A stretch of 64,000 bases of DNA from Vibrio salinus (GCF_021272385.1 NZ_JAJSDZ010000009.1:186001-250000), one strand, 5' to 3'. Positions 11,167 through 21,377 are shown, numbered from the stretch's first letter. The notes: generated by a model from the letters alone, not told the origin. Numbers and translations are program-made.

Positions 11167-11341
11167 TATTTCCCTTTCCGGTATCAACAGGAAAGAAAAT
11201 CATCGCCCATCAAAAATTGAAATTCAAACGTTTAATTTATTTTTATATTTGTTTTTGGAATAAAAAATAAAATTATAGAATTTCGCGCAATAAGACTATA
11301 TCGCCATAATGCACTTATCAGATGGTTAGGAGTTGAGCAAG

Positions 11342-12223
11342 ATGGAGAAGGATAAAACGGTTATTTCACTGCATGAGAATTACCCGCCGCGATTCGTGGA
11401 GGATTCTTCACGTCGTGATATGAGTTTATCTCAATATTCGAAAGCTCAGCTTCATCCGGGAGAAGTTGCGCTAATCGGGGCAGGACCTGGTGATTCGGAG
11501 CTTCTCACCCTGAAAGCATTAAGTTTTCTTCAGCAAGCTGATGTTGTTCTCTATGACTATCTTGTTTCAGATGAAATTATGGCGCTCATCCCCGGTGATG
11601 TCATTTTGGTTTGTGTTGGGAAAAGAGCCGGTCACCACAGTGTTTCTCAGGATAAAACCAATCAGTTATTAGTCGACTTTGCCAGACAGGGGCATCGTGT
11701 GGCCCGGATTAAAGGTGGCGATCCCTTTATTTTCGGCCGGGGAGGTGAAGAGTTAGAAGTTCTGTTTGATGCCGGAATTTCTTTTCAGGTCATTCCGGGA
11801 ATTACAGCGGCTGCAGGCGCAACGGCCTATGCAGGGATACCGTTAACGCATAGAGATTTTGCTCAATCTGCCATTTTTGTTACCGGTCATGTGAAAGAAG
11901 ACAGCGATGAAATGCAATGGTCAACATTGGCAAAAGGAAATCAGACACTGGTTATTTATATGGGGCTGATGAAGTCTAGCTACATTCAGGAGCAGCTTAT
12001 TTTTCATGGACGTGCTGCTGAAACACCAATCGCCATTATTGAGCGTGGTACTCAGCTTTCTCAGAAAGTCTTTAAAGGGAAGTTAAGTGAACTTGCTTTG
12101 TTATCCTCTGATGCGAGATCGCCCTCTCTGATCGTTGTGGGAGAAGTCGTTTCATTATCGGAAAAACTGAATTGGTTTGGAAATGAACAACACATTGCTG
12201 AGAGAAAATATCAGCTTGCATAA
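11342..12223 (+). CDS. cobA: Uroporphyrinogen-III C-methyltransferase
   Basis: This 293-residue protein is a stand-alone SUMT. It has the S-adenosylmethionine-binding start [18 protein letters not shown] (about residues 38-55) and the family signatures [18 protein letters not shown] and [19 protein letters not shown]. It makes precorrin-2 on the way to siroheme, the cofactor of sulfite reductase. It lacks the dehydrogenase/ferrochelatase half of CysG, so that step must be supplied elsewhere. About 37 extra residues precede the core. The ATG at 11342 follows AGGAG by 9 bases, and a TTG at 11333 lies too close. It leads the sulfate assimilation cluster. Confidence 0.92.
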   Translation: MEKDKTVISLHENYPPRFVEDSSRRDMSLSQYSKAQLHPGEVALIGAGPGDSELLTLKALSFLQQADVVLYDYLVSDEIMALIPGDVILVCVGKRAGHHSVSQDKTNQLLVDFARQGHRVARIKGGDPFIFGRGGEELEVLFDAGISFQVIPGITAAAGATAYAGIPLTHRDFAQSAIFVTGHVKEDSDEMQWSTLAKGNQTLVIYMGLMKSSYIQEQLIFHGRAAETPIAIIERGTQLSQKVFKGKLSELALLSSDARSPSLIVVGEVVSLSEKLNWFGNEQHIAERKYQLA

Positions 12224-12280
12224 ACAAAATAAAACGCTAATAGCAAAATGCTTGCACAGTGATTCAAAAGGAAGCAAGAG

Positions 12281-13183
12281 ATGGATCAACGCTTAACACA
12301 TTTAAAACAGTTAGAAGCAGAAAGTATTCACATTATTCGTGAAGTGGCAGCGGAGTTTTCTAATCCGGTCATGATGTATTCCATCGGTAAAGATTCATCT
12401 GTCATGCTGCATCTTGCCCGTAAAGCTTTTTATCCTGGAAAGATACCTTTTCCACTACTCCATGTCGATACGGACTGGAAATTTCAGGAAATGATCAAAT
12501 TCCGTGATGAAACGGCTAAAAAGTACAATCTGGATTTGATTGTACATAAAAACCCGGAAGGGTTAGCGATGAATATTAGTCCGTTTGAAAATGGATCGAA
12601 GCACACAGATCTGATGAAAACACAAGGGCTTAAACAAGCCCTTAATAAGTATGGTTTTGATGCCGCTTTCGGTGGTGCCCGGCGTGATGAGGAAAAGTCC
12701 CGGGCTAAAGAACGGGTGTATTCATTCCGTGATAAAAATCATGCATGGGATCCTAAAAATCAGCGTCCGGAGTTATGGCGTACTTATAACAGTCAGATAA
12801 ATAAAGGTGAAAGTATTCGGGTTTTTCCGCTTTCAAACTGGACTGAACTGGATATCTGGCAATACATCTATCTGGAAGGTATTGATATTGTGCCGCTTTA
12901 TTTTGCTGAAAAAAGGCCGGTTGTTGAGCGTGATGGCATGTTGATAATGGTTGATGATGATCGGTTTAAGCTCGAACCGGGAGAAAAAATAGAAAGGAAA
13001 AATGTGCGTTTCCGGACTCTGGGGTGTTATCCATTAACGGGGGCCATTGAATCTGAGGCAGACACGTTGCCGGAAATCATCGAAGAAATGTTGGTTGCGA
13101 CATCCAGTGAGCGACAGGGGCGGGCGATCGACCATGATCAGTCCGGATCGATGGAACTGAAAAAACGCCAGGGTTATTTCTAA
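12281..13183 (+). CDS. cysD: Sulfate adenylyltransferase small subunit CysD
   Basis: The 300-residue protein carries the PP-loop of ATP pyrophosphatases ([18 protein letters not shown], about residues 34-51). The CysD signatures [15 protein letters not shown] and [15 protein letters not shown] are present. With CysN it makes adenosine 5'-phosphosulfate from ATP and sulfate. Length is close to E. coli CysD (302). AGGAAGCAAGAG lies before the ATG. It lies 18 bases ahead of cysN. Confidence 0.97.
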   Translation: MDQRLTHLKQLEAESIHIIREVAAEFSNPVMMYSIGKDSSVMLHLARKAFYPGKIPFPLLHVDTDWKFQEMIKFRDETAKKYNLDLIVHKNPEGLAMNISPFENGSKHTDLMKTQGLKQALNKYGFDAAFGGARRDEEKSRAKERVYSFRDKNHAWDPKNQRPELWRTYNSQINKGESIRVFPLSNWTELDIWQYIYLEGIDIVPLYFAEKRPVVERDGMLIMVDDDRFKLEPGEKIERKNVRFRTLGCYPLTGAIESEADTLPEIIEEMLVATSSERQGRAIDHDQSGSMELKKRQGYF

Positions 13184-13201
13184 GGATCTAAGGAAAGTAC
13201 G

Positions 13202-14629
13202 ATGAATAATGCAGTTCAAATTCAATTAGATGAGTTAGGTATCGAGGGATACCTGAATCAGCATCAACATAAGTCACTACTTAGATTCCTGACATGTGGT
13301 TCGGTTGATGATGGAAAAAGTACACTCATTGGCCGTCTTCTACATGATTCGAAGCAAATTTATGAAGATCAACTGGCTGCAGTTAAAACGGACAGTCAGC
13401 GGGTAGGAACAACCGGGGAGCGTCCTGATTTAGCATTACTTGTTGATGGGCTACAGGCAGAACGTGAGCAGGGTATTACGATTGATGTTGCTTACCGGTA
13501 TTTTTCAACACAAAAGCGGAAATTCATTATTGCGGATACTCCGGGGCATGAACAGTATACCCGGAATATGGCAACAGGTGCTTCAACGTGTGATCTTGCC
13601 GTTATTTTGATTGATGCCCGTAAAGGGATTCTGGATCAGACTCGTCGGCACTCATTTATTTCCAATTTGTTAGGGTTAAAGCATTTTGTTGTTGCGGTTA
13701 ATAAAATGGATTTAGTGGATTACTCTGAGGATGTTTTTGAAAAAATAAAACAAGACTATCTGGATTTTTCTGAGAACCTTAAGGGTGACATTGATATTCG
13801 AGTTATTCCTATTTCCGCTCTTGAAGGGGATAACGTCGTCGAGCCAAGTGTTCATATGGGGTGGTATAACGGAAGTTCTCTGCTTGATGTTCTGGAAACG
13901 GTGAATATCGATGAAGTGAAAGGTAAGGGAGAGTTTCGTTTCCCTGTGCAATATGTAAGCCGCCCTAATCTGGATTTCAGAGGGTTTGCCGGTACAGTTG
14001 CTGCTGGAAATATTTCAGTTGGTGATACCGTTAAAGTGCTTCCATCCGGTAAAACATCGACGGTTTCTCGTATTGTGACTTTTGATGGTGATCTACAGAA
14101 GGCGATGTCCGGTCAGGCTGTAACCCTGACATTAGCCGATGAAATTGATATCAGTCGCGGAGATCTGATTCTTCGTGCTGACGATGAAACCGAGGTAACA
14201 AACCATTTGCTTGCGGATGTTGTATGGATGACCGAAGCTCCGCTTGAGACCGGGCGTGAATACGATATCAAAATTGCCGGTAAAAAAACCATCGGTAAGG
14301 TGAAAACGGTTCGTCATCAGTATGACATTAATAATATTTCGACGTTTGAGTCAGAACAGCTTCCTTTAAATGGGATTGGCTTATGTGAATGGACCTTCAA
14401 TGAGGCTGTTTCGCTTGATCGTTACCTCGATTGTGCTGATACGGGGGGCTTTATTATTATTGATCGGTTAACCAATGTGACTGTCGGAGCCGGACTGGTA
14501 CGGGATGGCCTTCTGTCTGCAGAGCATCCGGTTAATGATGCCCCCACATTTGAAATTGAGCTGAATGCCTTGATCCGCAAACACTTCCCTCATTGGGAAG
14601 CAAAAGATATCAGTCAGTTTTTTCGTTAA
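13202..14629 (+). CDS. cysN: Sulfate adenylyltransferase GTPase subunit CysN
   Basis: The 475-residue product equals E. coli CysN in length. It has the translation-factor GTPase motifs: G1 GSVDDGKST (about residues 33-41), G3 DTPGHEQ and G4 NKMD. Beta-barrel domains II and III resembling EF-Tu follow. GTP hydrolysis by CysN drives APS synthesis by CysD. A phosphosulfate kinase fusion (CysNC) is absent and CysC is encoded separately downstream. Confidence 0.97.
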   Translation: MNNAVQIQLDELGIEGYLNQHQHKSLLRFLTCGSVDDGKSTLIGRLLHDSKQIYEDQLAAVKTDSQRVGTTGERPDLALLVDGLQAEREQGITIDVAYRYFSTQKRKFIIADTPGHEQYTRNMATGASTCDLAVILIDARKGILDQTRRHSFISNLLGLKHFVVAVNKMDLVDYSEDVFEKIKQDYLDFSENLKGDIDIRVIPISALEGDNVVEPSVHMGWYNGSSLLDVLETVNIDEVKGKGEFRFPVQYVSRPNLDFRGFAGTVAAGNISVGDTVKVLPSGKTSTVSRIVTFDGDLQKAMSGQAVTLTLADEIDISRGDLILRADDETEVTNHLLADVVWMTEAPLETGREYDIKIAGKKTIGKVKTVRHQYDINNISTFESEQLPLNGIGLCEWTFNEAVSLDRYLDCADTGGFIIIDRLTNVTVGAGLVRDGLLSAEHPVNDAPTFEIELNALIRKHFPHWEAKDISQFFR

Positions 14630-14641
14630 TTGACTATCGAT

Positions 14642-14694
14642 AAAGGGAAATCCAGTCAGGTGATTAATCTCTGTCTGGTTTTCCTTTCTTTTTC
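14642..14694 (+). terminator. Terminator-like hairpin between cysN and the transporter
   Basis: AAAGGGAAATCCAG (14642-14655) can pair with CTGGTTTTCCTTT (14675-14687) with one T-T mismatch and a wobble. CTTTCTTTTTC follows. It could reduce read-through from cysDN into the transporter and cysC. The stability was not computed. Confidence 0.5.
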
Positions 14695-14705
14695 TGAGGT
14701 GAGAG

Positions 14706-16436
14706 ATGTGGGAACAGGATTTAGTCATTGCTATTTTGGTTGGTACGATGGCCTGTCTGGTAGTGACACACATTAAACCAAGCAACATTTTTGCCGGGGC
14801 TGCGTTTATTGCGTTTATCAGCGGTATGCTTGATTTACACAGCGTGACCGCTAATTTTACGAATTCTTCTCTGCTGACATTGGTATTACTGATTTTGTCT
14901 TCTGTGGCATTGGAGAAGACGCGTTTGATTGGCTGGATGGGACGGTGTATTTCTCAGGGCAAACTTGGCGTTGTCGTTGCGAAACTGGGACTTTCCACCG
15001 CTCTTCTTTCTTCATTTACGAATAATACTGCAGTGGTTGTTTCGCTTATTGGTACAATAAAAAGAAATCAGCAACACTCGCCGTCAAAATTATTGATCCC
15101 GCTTTCTTATACTGCCATTTTTGGTGGTACGTTAACGCTGATTGGTACATCAACAAACCTGATCATCAACAGTTTTGTTGAAGATGCCGGATTGCCGAGT
15201 CTTGGCTTTTTCTCTCCGACGCTGATTGGGTTGGCTGTTCTTGCCGGCGGGCTGATATTATTGATACCACTGAGTTATTTATTGCCTAACCGCGAAGAAA
15301 ATTCGCAGGAAGAATTACCCTACTTTTTGGAAGCAAAAGTGGAAAAAGGGTCATCACTGATCGGGCGGAGCATCAGTGAAAATAAGCTCAGAGCACTGCG
15401 AAAATTATTTCTTGCCGAAGTCATTCGTGATGGGGAAAGTGTGCCTTCTGTTCATCCTGATTTTGTTCTGCAGTCAGGGGACCGGCTTTTGTTTTGCGGG
15501 GATATCGAGAGCGTATCCATACTGCAGGAAATACCCGGGTTAACTTTATTTGGTCAGCATCAACTCAATGGGCAGAGTTTTATTGAGGTTGTGATCAGCT
15601 CATCGGCCAGTTTCTGCAGTAAAACACTGAAATCAAGCCGTTTCAGGGAACACTATGATGCTGTTGTTATCGCCATTCGCCGTGGACATGAACGTCTGGA
15701 AGGGGGATTGGGTAATATTTCCCTGATGGCCGGTGATACATTGATTCTTGTTCCGGGCAAACGGTTTGAAACGGAGCGAAAGAAGAACCGCAGAGACTTT
15801 GTTGTAATGAATGATCTGGAATCTGGTGTAAAGCTGGATACCGCTAAATCCAGTGGAGTTCTGGTGGGGTTTGCCGCGGTTATCGGGTTAGCATTGTTTA
15901 ATGTTTTGCCAATTATTAAAGGTTTGTCTGTCTATCTTCTCTTTCTGGTGGTTTTTGGCATCGTTCACTTGAATGAATTAAGGCGCCGTTTCCCCATCGA
16001 TATAGTGGTTATTGTAGGCTCAGCTCTGTCTCTGGCTCAGTTGATGATTTCAACCGGAGTTTCGAATGAAATGGGCAATGTTTTAATTCAGGCTTTTAAC
16101 GGTTGGGGCGTTTATGGTGCTTTGATAGCCACTTATGTGATTACACTGGTGCTTACTGAATTAGTTACTAATAATGCTGCGGCTGCTTTATCGTTTCCAA
16201 TCGGTTACAGCATGGCTGTTGCTTATGGGGCAGATCCTATGCCGTTTGTGATGGCGGTTCTGTTTGGTGCGAGTGCAAGCTTTGTGTCTCCGTACGGATA
16301 TCAGACAAATTTACTTGTTTATACTGTAGGAAATTATCGGTTAAGTGATTATGTCCGGGTCGGATTACCTATCTCTCTGGTGTACTCTGTGCTGGTGCTG
16401 TTACTGATACCGCTATTTTTCCCTTTTAATGTTTAA
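14706..16436 (+). CDS. SLC13-family anion transporter with RCK_C domains, probable sulfate uptake
   Basis: This 576-residue protein has about ten to twelve membrane segments split by a soluble insert (about residues 205-365). The insert has two TrkA-C (RCK_C) repeats, such as [20 protein letters not shown] plus [12 protein letters not shown], and later [12 protein letters not shown]. The SLC13 motifs [21 protein letters not shown] and [20 protein letters not shown] mark paired sodium and anion sites. Its place between cysN and cysC strongly suggests sulfate or another sulfur oxyanion as substrate. That is inference from context. A terminator-like hairpin lies just upstream. Confidence 0.88.
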   Translation: MWEQDLVIAILVGTMACLVVTHIKPSNIFAGAAFIAFISGMLDLHSVTANFTNSSLLTLVLLILSSVALEKTRLIGWMGRCISQGKLGVVVAKLGLSTALLSSFTNNTAVVVSLIGTIKRNQQHSPSKLLIPLSYTAIFGGTLTLIGTSTNLIINSFVEDAGLPSLGFFSPTLIGLAVLAGGLILLIPLSYLLPNREENSQEELPYFLEAKVEKGSSLIGRSISENKLRALRKLFLAEVIRDGESVPSVHPDFVLQSGDRLLFCGDIESVSILQEIPGLTLFGQHQLNGQSFIEVVISSSASFCSKTLKSSRFREHYDAVVIAIRRGHERLEGGLGNISLMAGDTLILVPGKRFETERKKNRRDFVVMNDLESGVKLDTAKSSGVLVGFAAVIGLALFNVLPIIKGLSVYLLFLVVFGIVHLNELRRRFPIDIVVIVGSALSLAQLMISTGVSNEMGNVLIQAFNGWGVYGALIATYVITLVLTELVTNNAAAALSFPIGYSMAVAYGADPMPFVMAVLFGASASFVSPYGYQTNLLVYTVGNYRLSDYVRVGLPISLVYSVLVLLLIPLFFPFNV

Positions 16437-16446
16437 AGGAATGATT

Positions 16447-17067
16447 ATGAGCACGACAATGAAGACGAAAGATGAAAATATCGTATGGCATCAACATGCT
16501 GTCGATAAAAATTTTCGCGCTCAGTTAAAAAAACAGAAACCGGCCGTATTATGGTTCACCGGTCTTTCTGGTGCCGGTAAATCAACGGTGGCGGGCGCGC
16601 TGGAAAATAAACTGGCGCAATTGGGTTATCATACTTATCTTCTCGATGGTGATAATGTGCGTCATGGTTTATGTAGCGATCTGGGTTTTTCAGCTCAGGA
16701 TCGGCGCGAGAATATCCGCCGGATTGGTGAACTGGCAAAACTTATGGCAGATGCGGGACTGATTGTGTTAACTGCCTTTATCTCTCCCCATAGGGCTGAA
16801 CGTCAGTTGGTTCGGGAATTATTACCTGAGGGTGAGTTTTTGGAAGTGTTCGTCAATACGTCTTTAGCGGTATGTGAGCAACGTGATCCGAAAGGGTTAT
16901 ATAAAAAAGCGCGGACCGGAGAAATTACTAATTTTACCGGTGTCAGTGCCGAGTATGAAGAACCGTTAAATCCTGAAATTGACCTTCCGGCCGGAGATTT
17001 GCCGATTGAACAGCTGGTGGAATTTTGTCTTCAGGCTTTACGGAAACGCAGTATCATCCCTGACTAA
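16447..17067 (+). CDS. cysC: Adenylylsulfate kinase CysC
   Basis: The ATG at 16447 follows AAAGGA by 6 bases and gives 206 residues. ATGs at 16429 and 16441 overlap or touch that ribosome binding site. The Walker A motif is GLSGAGKS (about residues 38-45). The APS kinase signatures [24 protein letters not shown] and [10 protein letters not shown] are present. It phosphorylates APS to PAPS for reduction by CysH. Its end overlaps the convergent downstream gene by four bases. Confidence 0.96.
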   Translation: MSTTMKTKDENIVWHQHAVDKNFRAQLKKQKPAVLWFTGLSGAGKSTVAGALENKLAQLGYHTYLLDGDNVRHGLCSDLGFSAQDRRENIRRIGELAKLMADAGLIVLTAFISPHRAERQLVRELLPEGEFLEVFVNTSLAVCEQRDPKGLYKKARTGEITNFTGVSAEYEEPLNPEIDLPAGDLPIEQLVEFCLQALRKRSIIPD

Positions 17068-17951
17068 ACAACGTGGTGGAAATTTTCATTTGCATCACTG
17101 TGTAGTGAAAATTTTTGGTTTAACAGGGCAACTAACTGATCGTAGTATTCCTGATTTTGTTTATTTCCAAGCAGGCGGCATAACTCGTTTCCTGTCGGAC
17201 TGAATCGATAATAAAGAATACGAACACCTTTAGTATTAGCGGTGAGTGATAATTGTTTACCCTGATACTGAAGATGAAGAGGAGTACTGGGTTCGATTTC
17301 ACCTGATTCCAGCTCAGTTGCATGGAGTAATCCCAGTTCGGTTAAAACCATAATGCTGGAGTAAGGCAGACTGAAGGAACCCAAATTTAGAGAATAGGTC
17401 GATTCTCTTTTTCCCAGACTAAAAAAGCCGTTGTGACTTTTAAGCCCGATAAAAAGTTTGCGATGGTGATCCTGGCCAAAGGAGCAGGATAAAGAGGCCG
17501 CACGCTGCAAAACCTGTGCTTCTTTTGGGGTCATGTCTTTTAATATCTTTAATGCTTTGAGAGAAGTAGAACCGGGGTTGGTTACTTCTCTTTTCAGTAC
17601 CTGTGCCCATAGTTTTTGCATCGAAGAATTTTGAATATCCTGAGCCAGTTCGAAAAAACGATATAGCCAGTCCTGGTCTGGCTCTCCGGCCGTTTCTTCA
17701 TGGCAGGATTTAAAGCTAAAGTGAAGAATTTTCTCCAGGTTTTTTTGTCTTTGTTCTTTGATTTTTCGTTCTCTCTTGAGTGCCCGGTCAATTAAAAGTG
17801 TTTCGTTTTGATTGGAACTTAATTCCGCATCCAATCCATAGGTTGTTGCGATGGACTTGATACGGTTACCACTGTCTTTGATGTAGCTTGTTTTTGCTTT
17901 TTTGCTATTGGCGGCGTGCTCTACGACAACCGCAGTTGATTTTTCCGTCAT
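17064..17951 (-). CDS. Conserved protein resembling TIGR03899
   Basis: The 295-residue soluble protein has no signal peptide. A basic coiled segment ([20 protein letters not shown], about residues 53-72) is followed by a block [20 protein letters not shown] and [19 protein letters not shown]. This block resembles the DUF2806/TIGR03899 family limited to vibrios, Shewanella and relatives. Function is unknown. It convergently overlaps cysC by four bases and is transcribed alone, after the terminator of the zinc operon. The family assignment is from memory of the motif pattern. Confidence 0.7.
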   Translation of the reverse strand: MTEKSTAVVVEHAANSKKAKTSYIKDSGNRIKSIATTYGLDAELSSNQNETLLIDRALKRERKIKEQRQKNLEKILHFSFKSCHEETAGEPDQDWLYRFFELAQDIQNSSMQKLWAQVLKREVTNPGSTSLKALKILKDMTPKEAQVLQRAASLSCSFGQDHHRKLFIGLKSHNGFFSLGKRESTYSLNLGSFSLPYSSIMVLTELGLLHATELESGEIEPSTPLHLQYQGKQLSLTANTKGVRILYYRFSPTGNELCRLLGNKQNQEYYDQLVALLNQKFSLHSDANENFHHVV

Positions 17952-18129
17952 AACCCCAAGCCTGTCTATTTATGGTTTTCTTTTTTTCTATTTAACCTGA
18001 AATATTAAATTCGACCAACTGAATGTTTTAGAGTTAGCTATCATTTTTACTGAAATCTTGTAAATAAAATGTTAATGTATTGTTTAATATGTAAGTTTAG
18101 GCTAGAGGTTAACTTTTGGATACAACGAA

Positions 18130-18175
18130 AGTGAAAAAGAAGAAGATCGTTACGGGAGCGATACTTCTTCTTTAT
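18130..18175 (-). terminator. Intrinsic terminator of the zinc-uptake operon
   Basis: Plus-strand AAAGAAGAAGATCG (18136-18149) is matched by CGAT at 18159-18162 and CTTCTTCTTT at 18164-18173, a 14-bp stem with one bulged base. Read on the minus strand it is followed by TTTTTC. It lies 40 bases after the DUF3299 stop. Confidence 0.75.
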
Positions 18176-18214
18176 GTCGTTTTACTCGGCATTTTATTTC
18201 AGCATTCTTTTTAA

Positions 18215-18709
18215 TTACTGATCATCGTAGGGTTCTATTGAGTCCGCTTGGATGGTATATCCGGCCTGGGCAATATCATTACTCATCTCACTGGCTTTCA
18301 GTGTGCCAATCACATAAATAATATCCCACAGACGTTGCACGGGTGCGCCTTGTGGCATGTTTACATAGATTATCTGATTTGGCGGTGGTGGTGGTACGTG
18401 TATACAGGCGCCGAAATACGGAACAAGAAAAAACTCGGTGACCGTATTTTCATCGCCTTCCAGAGGAATGACGAATCCTGGAATTTTGACCAGTGATCCA
18501 TCAAGTTCTTTTCTTACTGAGCCTATTTTATTTTGTTTTGCCGGGCCACCTTCATGGTTAATTTTCGGCATCCCCTGTTCATTAAACTGATTGCGTTCAC
18601 TTTGTGGAATCAGTTCTATCCAGTCTAATTTTAGCGGTTGTGCGGCGAAGGTCTGGTCTGTTGCAAATAAGCAGAAAAGTAGCCAGGAAAAGGACAGTTT
18701 TAATTTCAT
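18215..18709 (-). CDS. Secreted DUF3299-family protein of the zinc operon
   Basis: The 164-residue protein has a signal peptide ending near FAAQP (about residue 23). The DUF3299 core is GSLVKIPGFVIPLEGDENTV, then EFFLVPYFGACIHVPPPPPN with one Cys and one His next to a proline run. It is predicted periplasmic. It is the last gene of a five-gene minus-strand operon and starts six bases after the permease. DUF3299 proteins commonly sit beside FtsX-type ABC genes and ZrgA. A role in metal handling at the periplasmic face is inferred from that context only. Confidence 0.85.
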   Translation of the reverse strand: MKLKLSFSWLLFCLFATDQTFAAQPLKLDWIELIPQSERNQFNEQGMPKINHEGGPAKQNKIGSVRKELDGSLVKIPGFVIPLEGDENTVTEFFLVPYFGACIHVPPPPPNQIIYVNMPQGAPVQRLWDIIYVIGTLKASEMSNDIAQAGYTIQADSIEPYDDQ

Positions 18710-18715
18710 ATTTAT

Positions 18716-19975
18716 CTAAATCCGAATTGTCATTCCGTCACTCAGTGACTGCCGATAAGCTCTAACAGAAGGAATGATACCTACAATCATACCGGCGAGC
18801 TGAACAAACCCAATAAGCAGCCATTCATGAGCATTTAATATTGAAAGTGTAATTACGATACCATAATGAGAATGGATCACCGGAGCGAGTACTGACATTG
18901 TGCCGTATAATCCGATAATACCAAACAGAATACCAACCATTGTCAGGGCTGTTGCTTCACTCATTAGCAGTGCAAAAACATGTTTGGGTTGTGCGCCCAT
19001 TGCTCTCAGAATTGCCATTTCTCTGCGCCTTTCCTGCAGACTGGTCAGCAAACTGCTCAACATTCCCAGCAATCCGGCAATCACAACAAATCCGGAAATA
19101 AACATCAGGGCCTGTTCTGCCACGGACATCATTCCCCATAGTTCATGAAGCGCTACACCGGGCATGATGGCACTGAGCGGTTCCTTTCTGTAATTGTTGA
19201 TTGCTCTTTGCAACGCAAATGTCTGGATGCGGGACTTCAATCCCAATAACATGGCCGTAATCTGATTCGGCGTAAAATCGTATTTTTCCAGTGTTTTCGC
19301 ATCGGGCGTTTTCCCAACGTGCGCACCCGATTCCCAACCGACATGAATGGCTTCAATGGCCTGCAATGATACGTGTACGGTTTTATCAACCGGCGTTCCT
19401 GTGGGGGCAAGGATTCCGGTAACAGTAAATGGGAGGTTGTCATGCCGGCTGAAAGCCACATCATTGATTCCATGAGCAATGATTATTTTACTGCCAACGT
19501 GGTAGCCCAGAGATTTTGCAACATCAGAGCCTATCACAGTATCAAATAATCCTTTAAATGCCTGGCCTTTTTGAAAGGTAAGTGCTTGCTTATGTCCAAA
19601 TTTATAATACTTAAAGTAGTCTGTATTGGTTCCCATCACCCGGAACCCTCGGTGCGAATCGCCAAGTGAAATAGGAATTGCCCATTTTACGGCCCGGTTA
19701 TTGCGGAAATACTTATAGCTGCTCCAGTCGATATTATTGGTTGCATTTCCAATTCTGAAAACTGAATACAGTAATAAATTCACCTGCCCTGAGCGTGCAC
19801 CAACGATTAAATCTGTTCCGGAAATGGTATTGGAAAAACTGTCTTTTGCTTCAGTCCGGATTTTCTCCACACCCAATAACAATATGACGGAAATGGCGAC
19901 AGTGAGAACGGTCAAAAAAGCGGTCGATTTTCTGTTGAGAACACTCTTCCATGCTAAACGAGCAATGATTTTCAT
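18716..19975 (-). CDS. FtsX/MacB-type ABC transporter permease of the zinc operon
   Basis: The 419-residue protein has one N-terminal membrane segment (about residues 17-36). A large periplasmic MacB_PCD-like domain (about 40-270) follows, then three C-terminal segments in the FtsX domain (about 285-410) with SSLLTSLQERRREMAILRAM, the coupling helix. This is the type VII/mechanotransmission fold, not the ZnuB fold. Its start overlaps the ATPase gene by four bases, so the two are coupled. In vibrios, homologues lie in the Zur-regulated zrg locus. Whether it transports zinc itself or powers another envelope step is not settled by the sequence. Confidence 0.85.
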   Translation of the reverse strand: MKIIARLAWKSVLNRKSTAFLTVLTVAISVILLLGVEKIRTEAKDSFSNTISGTDLIVGARSGQVNLLLYSVFRIGNATNNIDWSSYKYFRNNRAVKWAIPISLGDSHRGFRVMGTNTDYFKYYKFGHKQALTFQKGQAFKGLFDTVIGSDVAKSLGYHVGSKIIIAHGINDVAFSRHDNLPFTVTGILAPTGTPVDKTVHVSLQAIEAIHVGWESGAHVGKTPDAKTLEKYDFTPNQITAMLLGLKSRIQTFALQRAINNYRKEPLSAIMPGVALHELWGMMSVAEQALMFISGFVVIAGLLGMLSSLLTSLQERRREMAILRAMGAQPKHVFALLMSEATALTMVGILFGIIGLYGTMSVLAPVIHSHYGIVITLSILNAHEWLLIGFVQLAGMIVGIIPSVRAYRQSLSDGMTIRI

Positions 19976-20688
19976 TGGTTCTTCCTCACTTTATTGATCT
20001 CATTGAGACTGAGGGAGGTGGAAAACAGTGGTTCCAGTGTCGGGTCGTGACTGACAAAAACCAGTGTGGAGTCAGTTCGGCCTGCTTCTTCTTTTAAAAG
20101 TTCAATAAAGGAGGTTCTGTTTTCAAAATCGAGGGCAGAAGTTGGTTCATCGGCAATGATCAATTCAGGGGAACCCATGAGTGCTCTTGCTGCAGCGACT
20201 CTTTGCTGTTGGCCTATACTGAGTTTAACAATCGGTGTTTCCATTAATGATTCAGTGAGTTTTAACCTGCCTAACAGCTCTTTCGCTTTATCTGTGGCAG
20301 AGCCGGTTATCTGCCGGGATCTTTTCCGGGAAAATTGACAGGGGAGAAGCGTGTTTTCAATGACAGAAAGGTATGGAAGAAGATTAAATTGTTGAAAAAT
20401 ATAACCAATATTATCAGCCCGGAAGCGATCTCGCTGACTGGATGATAGCTGAGAATAAGATTGTCCTAAAACACTGACTTCGCCATGCTGAGCAATGTTT
20501 ATCCCGGTAAGTAAGCTGAGCAGTGTTGATTTCCCACATCCACTGGGACCTTTAATAAAGACATGCTCTCCCCGTTTTACAAGAAAAGTATCAATATCAA
20601 TAATTGGTGGTTGATGCTTATTCCACTGAAACTGGCAGTGACGCATTTCAATGATAAAAGCACCGCTCTCCCGTTTTTCAATACTCAT
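19972..20688 (-). CDS. LolD-like ABC ATPase of the zinc operon
   Basis: The 238-residue protein has Walker A GPSGCGKST (about residues 47-55), Walker B LIIADEPTSALD and the switch His in VFVSHD. The signature is LSIGQQQR, where most family members have LSGGQQQR. This Gly-to-Ile change at the second position is unusual but tolerated in some MacB/LolD ATPases. It would energise the FtsX-type permease encoded next, with which it overlaps by four bases. The start is preceded by AAGGACAG. Confidence 0.88.
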   Translation of the reverse strand: MSIEKRESGAFIIEMRHCQFQWNKHQPPIIDIDTFLVKRGEHVFIKGPSGCGKSTLLSLLTGINIAQHGEVSVLGQSYSQLSSSQRDRFRADNIGYIFQQFNLLPYLSVIENTLLPCQFSRKRSRQITGSATDKAKELLGRLKLTESLMETPIVKLSIGQQQRVAAARALMGSPELIIADEPTSALDFENRTSFIELLKEEAGRTDSTLVFVSHDPTLEPLFSTSLSLNEINKVRKNQ

Positions 20689-20735
20689 CGGACTGTCCTT
20701 ATTGCCCGCTCGTTAGTCAGAGCGGGCTGGTTATT

Positions 20736-21377
20736 TTATAGTTTTACTTTGGTATTCGACGGGGTCAGAGTTGCAGAAGTCTGCACATTATCGGTAAAGA
20801 TATTTGCGTCAATCTTATGGGTATTTGTAAACTGTTCAAACCAGTTTACGCTCAGCTCAGACAATTGTTCTGCATTTTTACAAGAATACTGGTATTCAAT
20901 ATCAAAAGCGGAATGCTCAGCATGCTCATGCTCATGCTCATGCTCATGCTCATGCTCATGCTCATGCTCATGCTCATGCTCATGCTCATGCTCGTCATGA
21001 TCTGCATCGTCATGCTCGTGATGTTCATGGTCTGCATGCTCATGATGTACATGTTCATGATGAGCGAGGGCAGCATGGGCTTTGACCAGACTGCATTCCG
21101 CTTCCGGGTTAATTGTTAAAATTGAACCGGCATCTTCCAGAATTTCAATTGACTGATTAAACAGATTTTTTTCTTTCTGATTCGATGGTGCGTGTTCAAA
21201 GCCTAATACATCCATACCAGGGGCATTGATTTCGATCAGAACATCAGATCCATCCTGAGCCAGGTTCAGTTCGACCTGACCATGAACGTGAGCATCATGT
21301 TGAATGAATTCGTCGGCATTTGCATAAAACGCACAACTCAGACCAATGATTGTTGCTAAATAGTGTTTTTTAAACAT
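20736..21377 (-). CDS. zrgA: ZrgA-family zinc uptake protein (DUF2796) with His-Glu tract
   Basis: The 213-residue protein has a signal peptide (cut after about residue 21, ANADEF). A ZrgA domain follows with HDAHVHGQVELNLAQDGSDV. A His/Glu/Asp-rich stretch at about residues 105-157 contains a long run of HE dipeptides. The domain then closes with FDIEYQYSCKNAEQLSEL. DUF2796 proteins bind zinc in the periplasm, and ZrgA of Vibrio cholerae belongs to a second zinc importer, zrgABCDE. The His-rich stretch fits metal capture. The HE run is encoded by a perfect hexanucleotide repeat. It lies between the small His/Cys protein and the ABC genes. Confidence 0.87.
   Translation of the reverse strand: MFKKHYLATIIGLSCAFYANADEFIQHDAHVHGQVELNLAQDGSDVLIEINAPGMDVLGFEHAPSNQKEKNLFNQSIEILEDAGSILTINPEAECSLVKAHAALAHHEHVHHEHADHEHHEHDDADHDEHEHEHEHEHEHEHEHEHEHEHEHAEHSAFDIEYQYSCKNAEQLSELSVNWFEQFTNTHKIDANIFTDNVQTSATLTPSNTKVKL
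20921..20992. repeat. Twelve tandem copies of a hexanucleotide in zrgA
   Basis: CATGCT is repeated 12 times without interruption over 72 bases. Read on the minus strand the repeat encodes alternating Glu and His. Because the unit is six bases, copy-number changes stay in frame and change only the length of the metal-binding tract. Confidence 0.95.

Noticed and set aside
10981..11187. Longer start of the ElaA protein at TTG 11187
   Set aside because: It overlaps the ribosome binding site AAAGGGAAATA that serves the ATG at 11166, and homologues begin at MITW.
20817..21119. Open frames encoding Met-Leu or Cys-Ser runs opposite zrgA
   Set aside because: They are the other reading frames of the hexanucleotide repeat. 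They have no ribosome binding site or homology, and zrgA explains the DNA.
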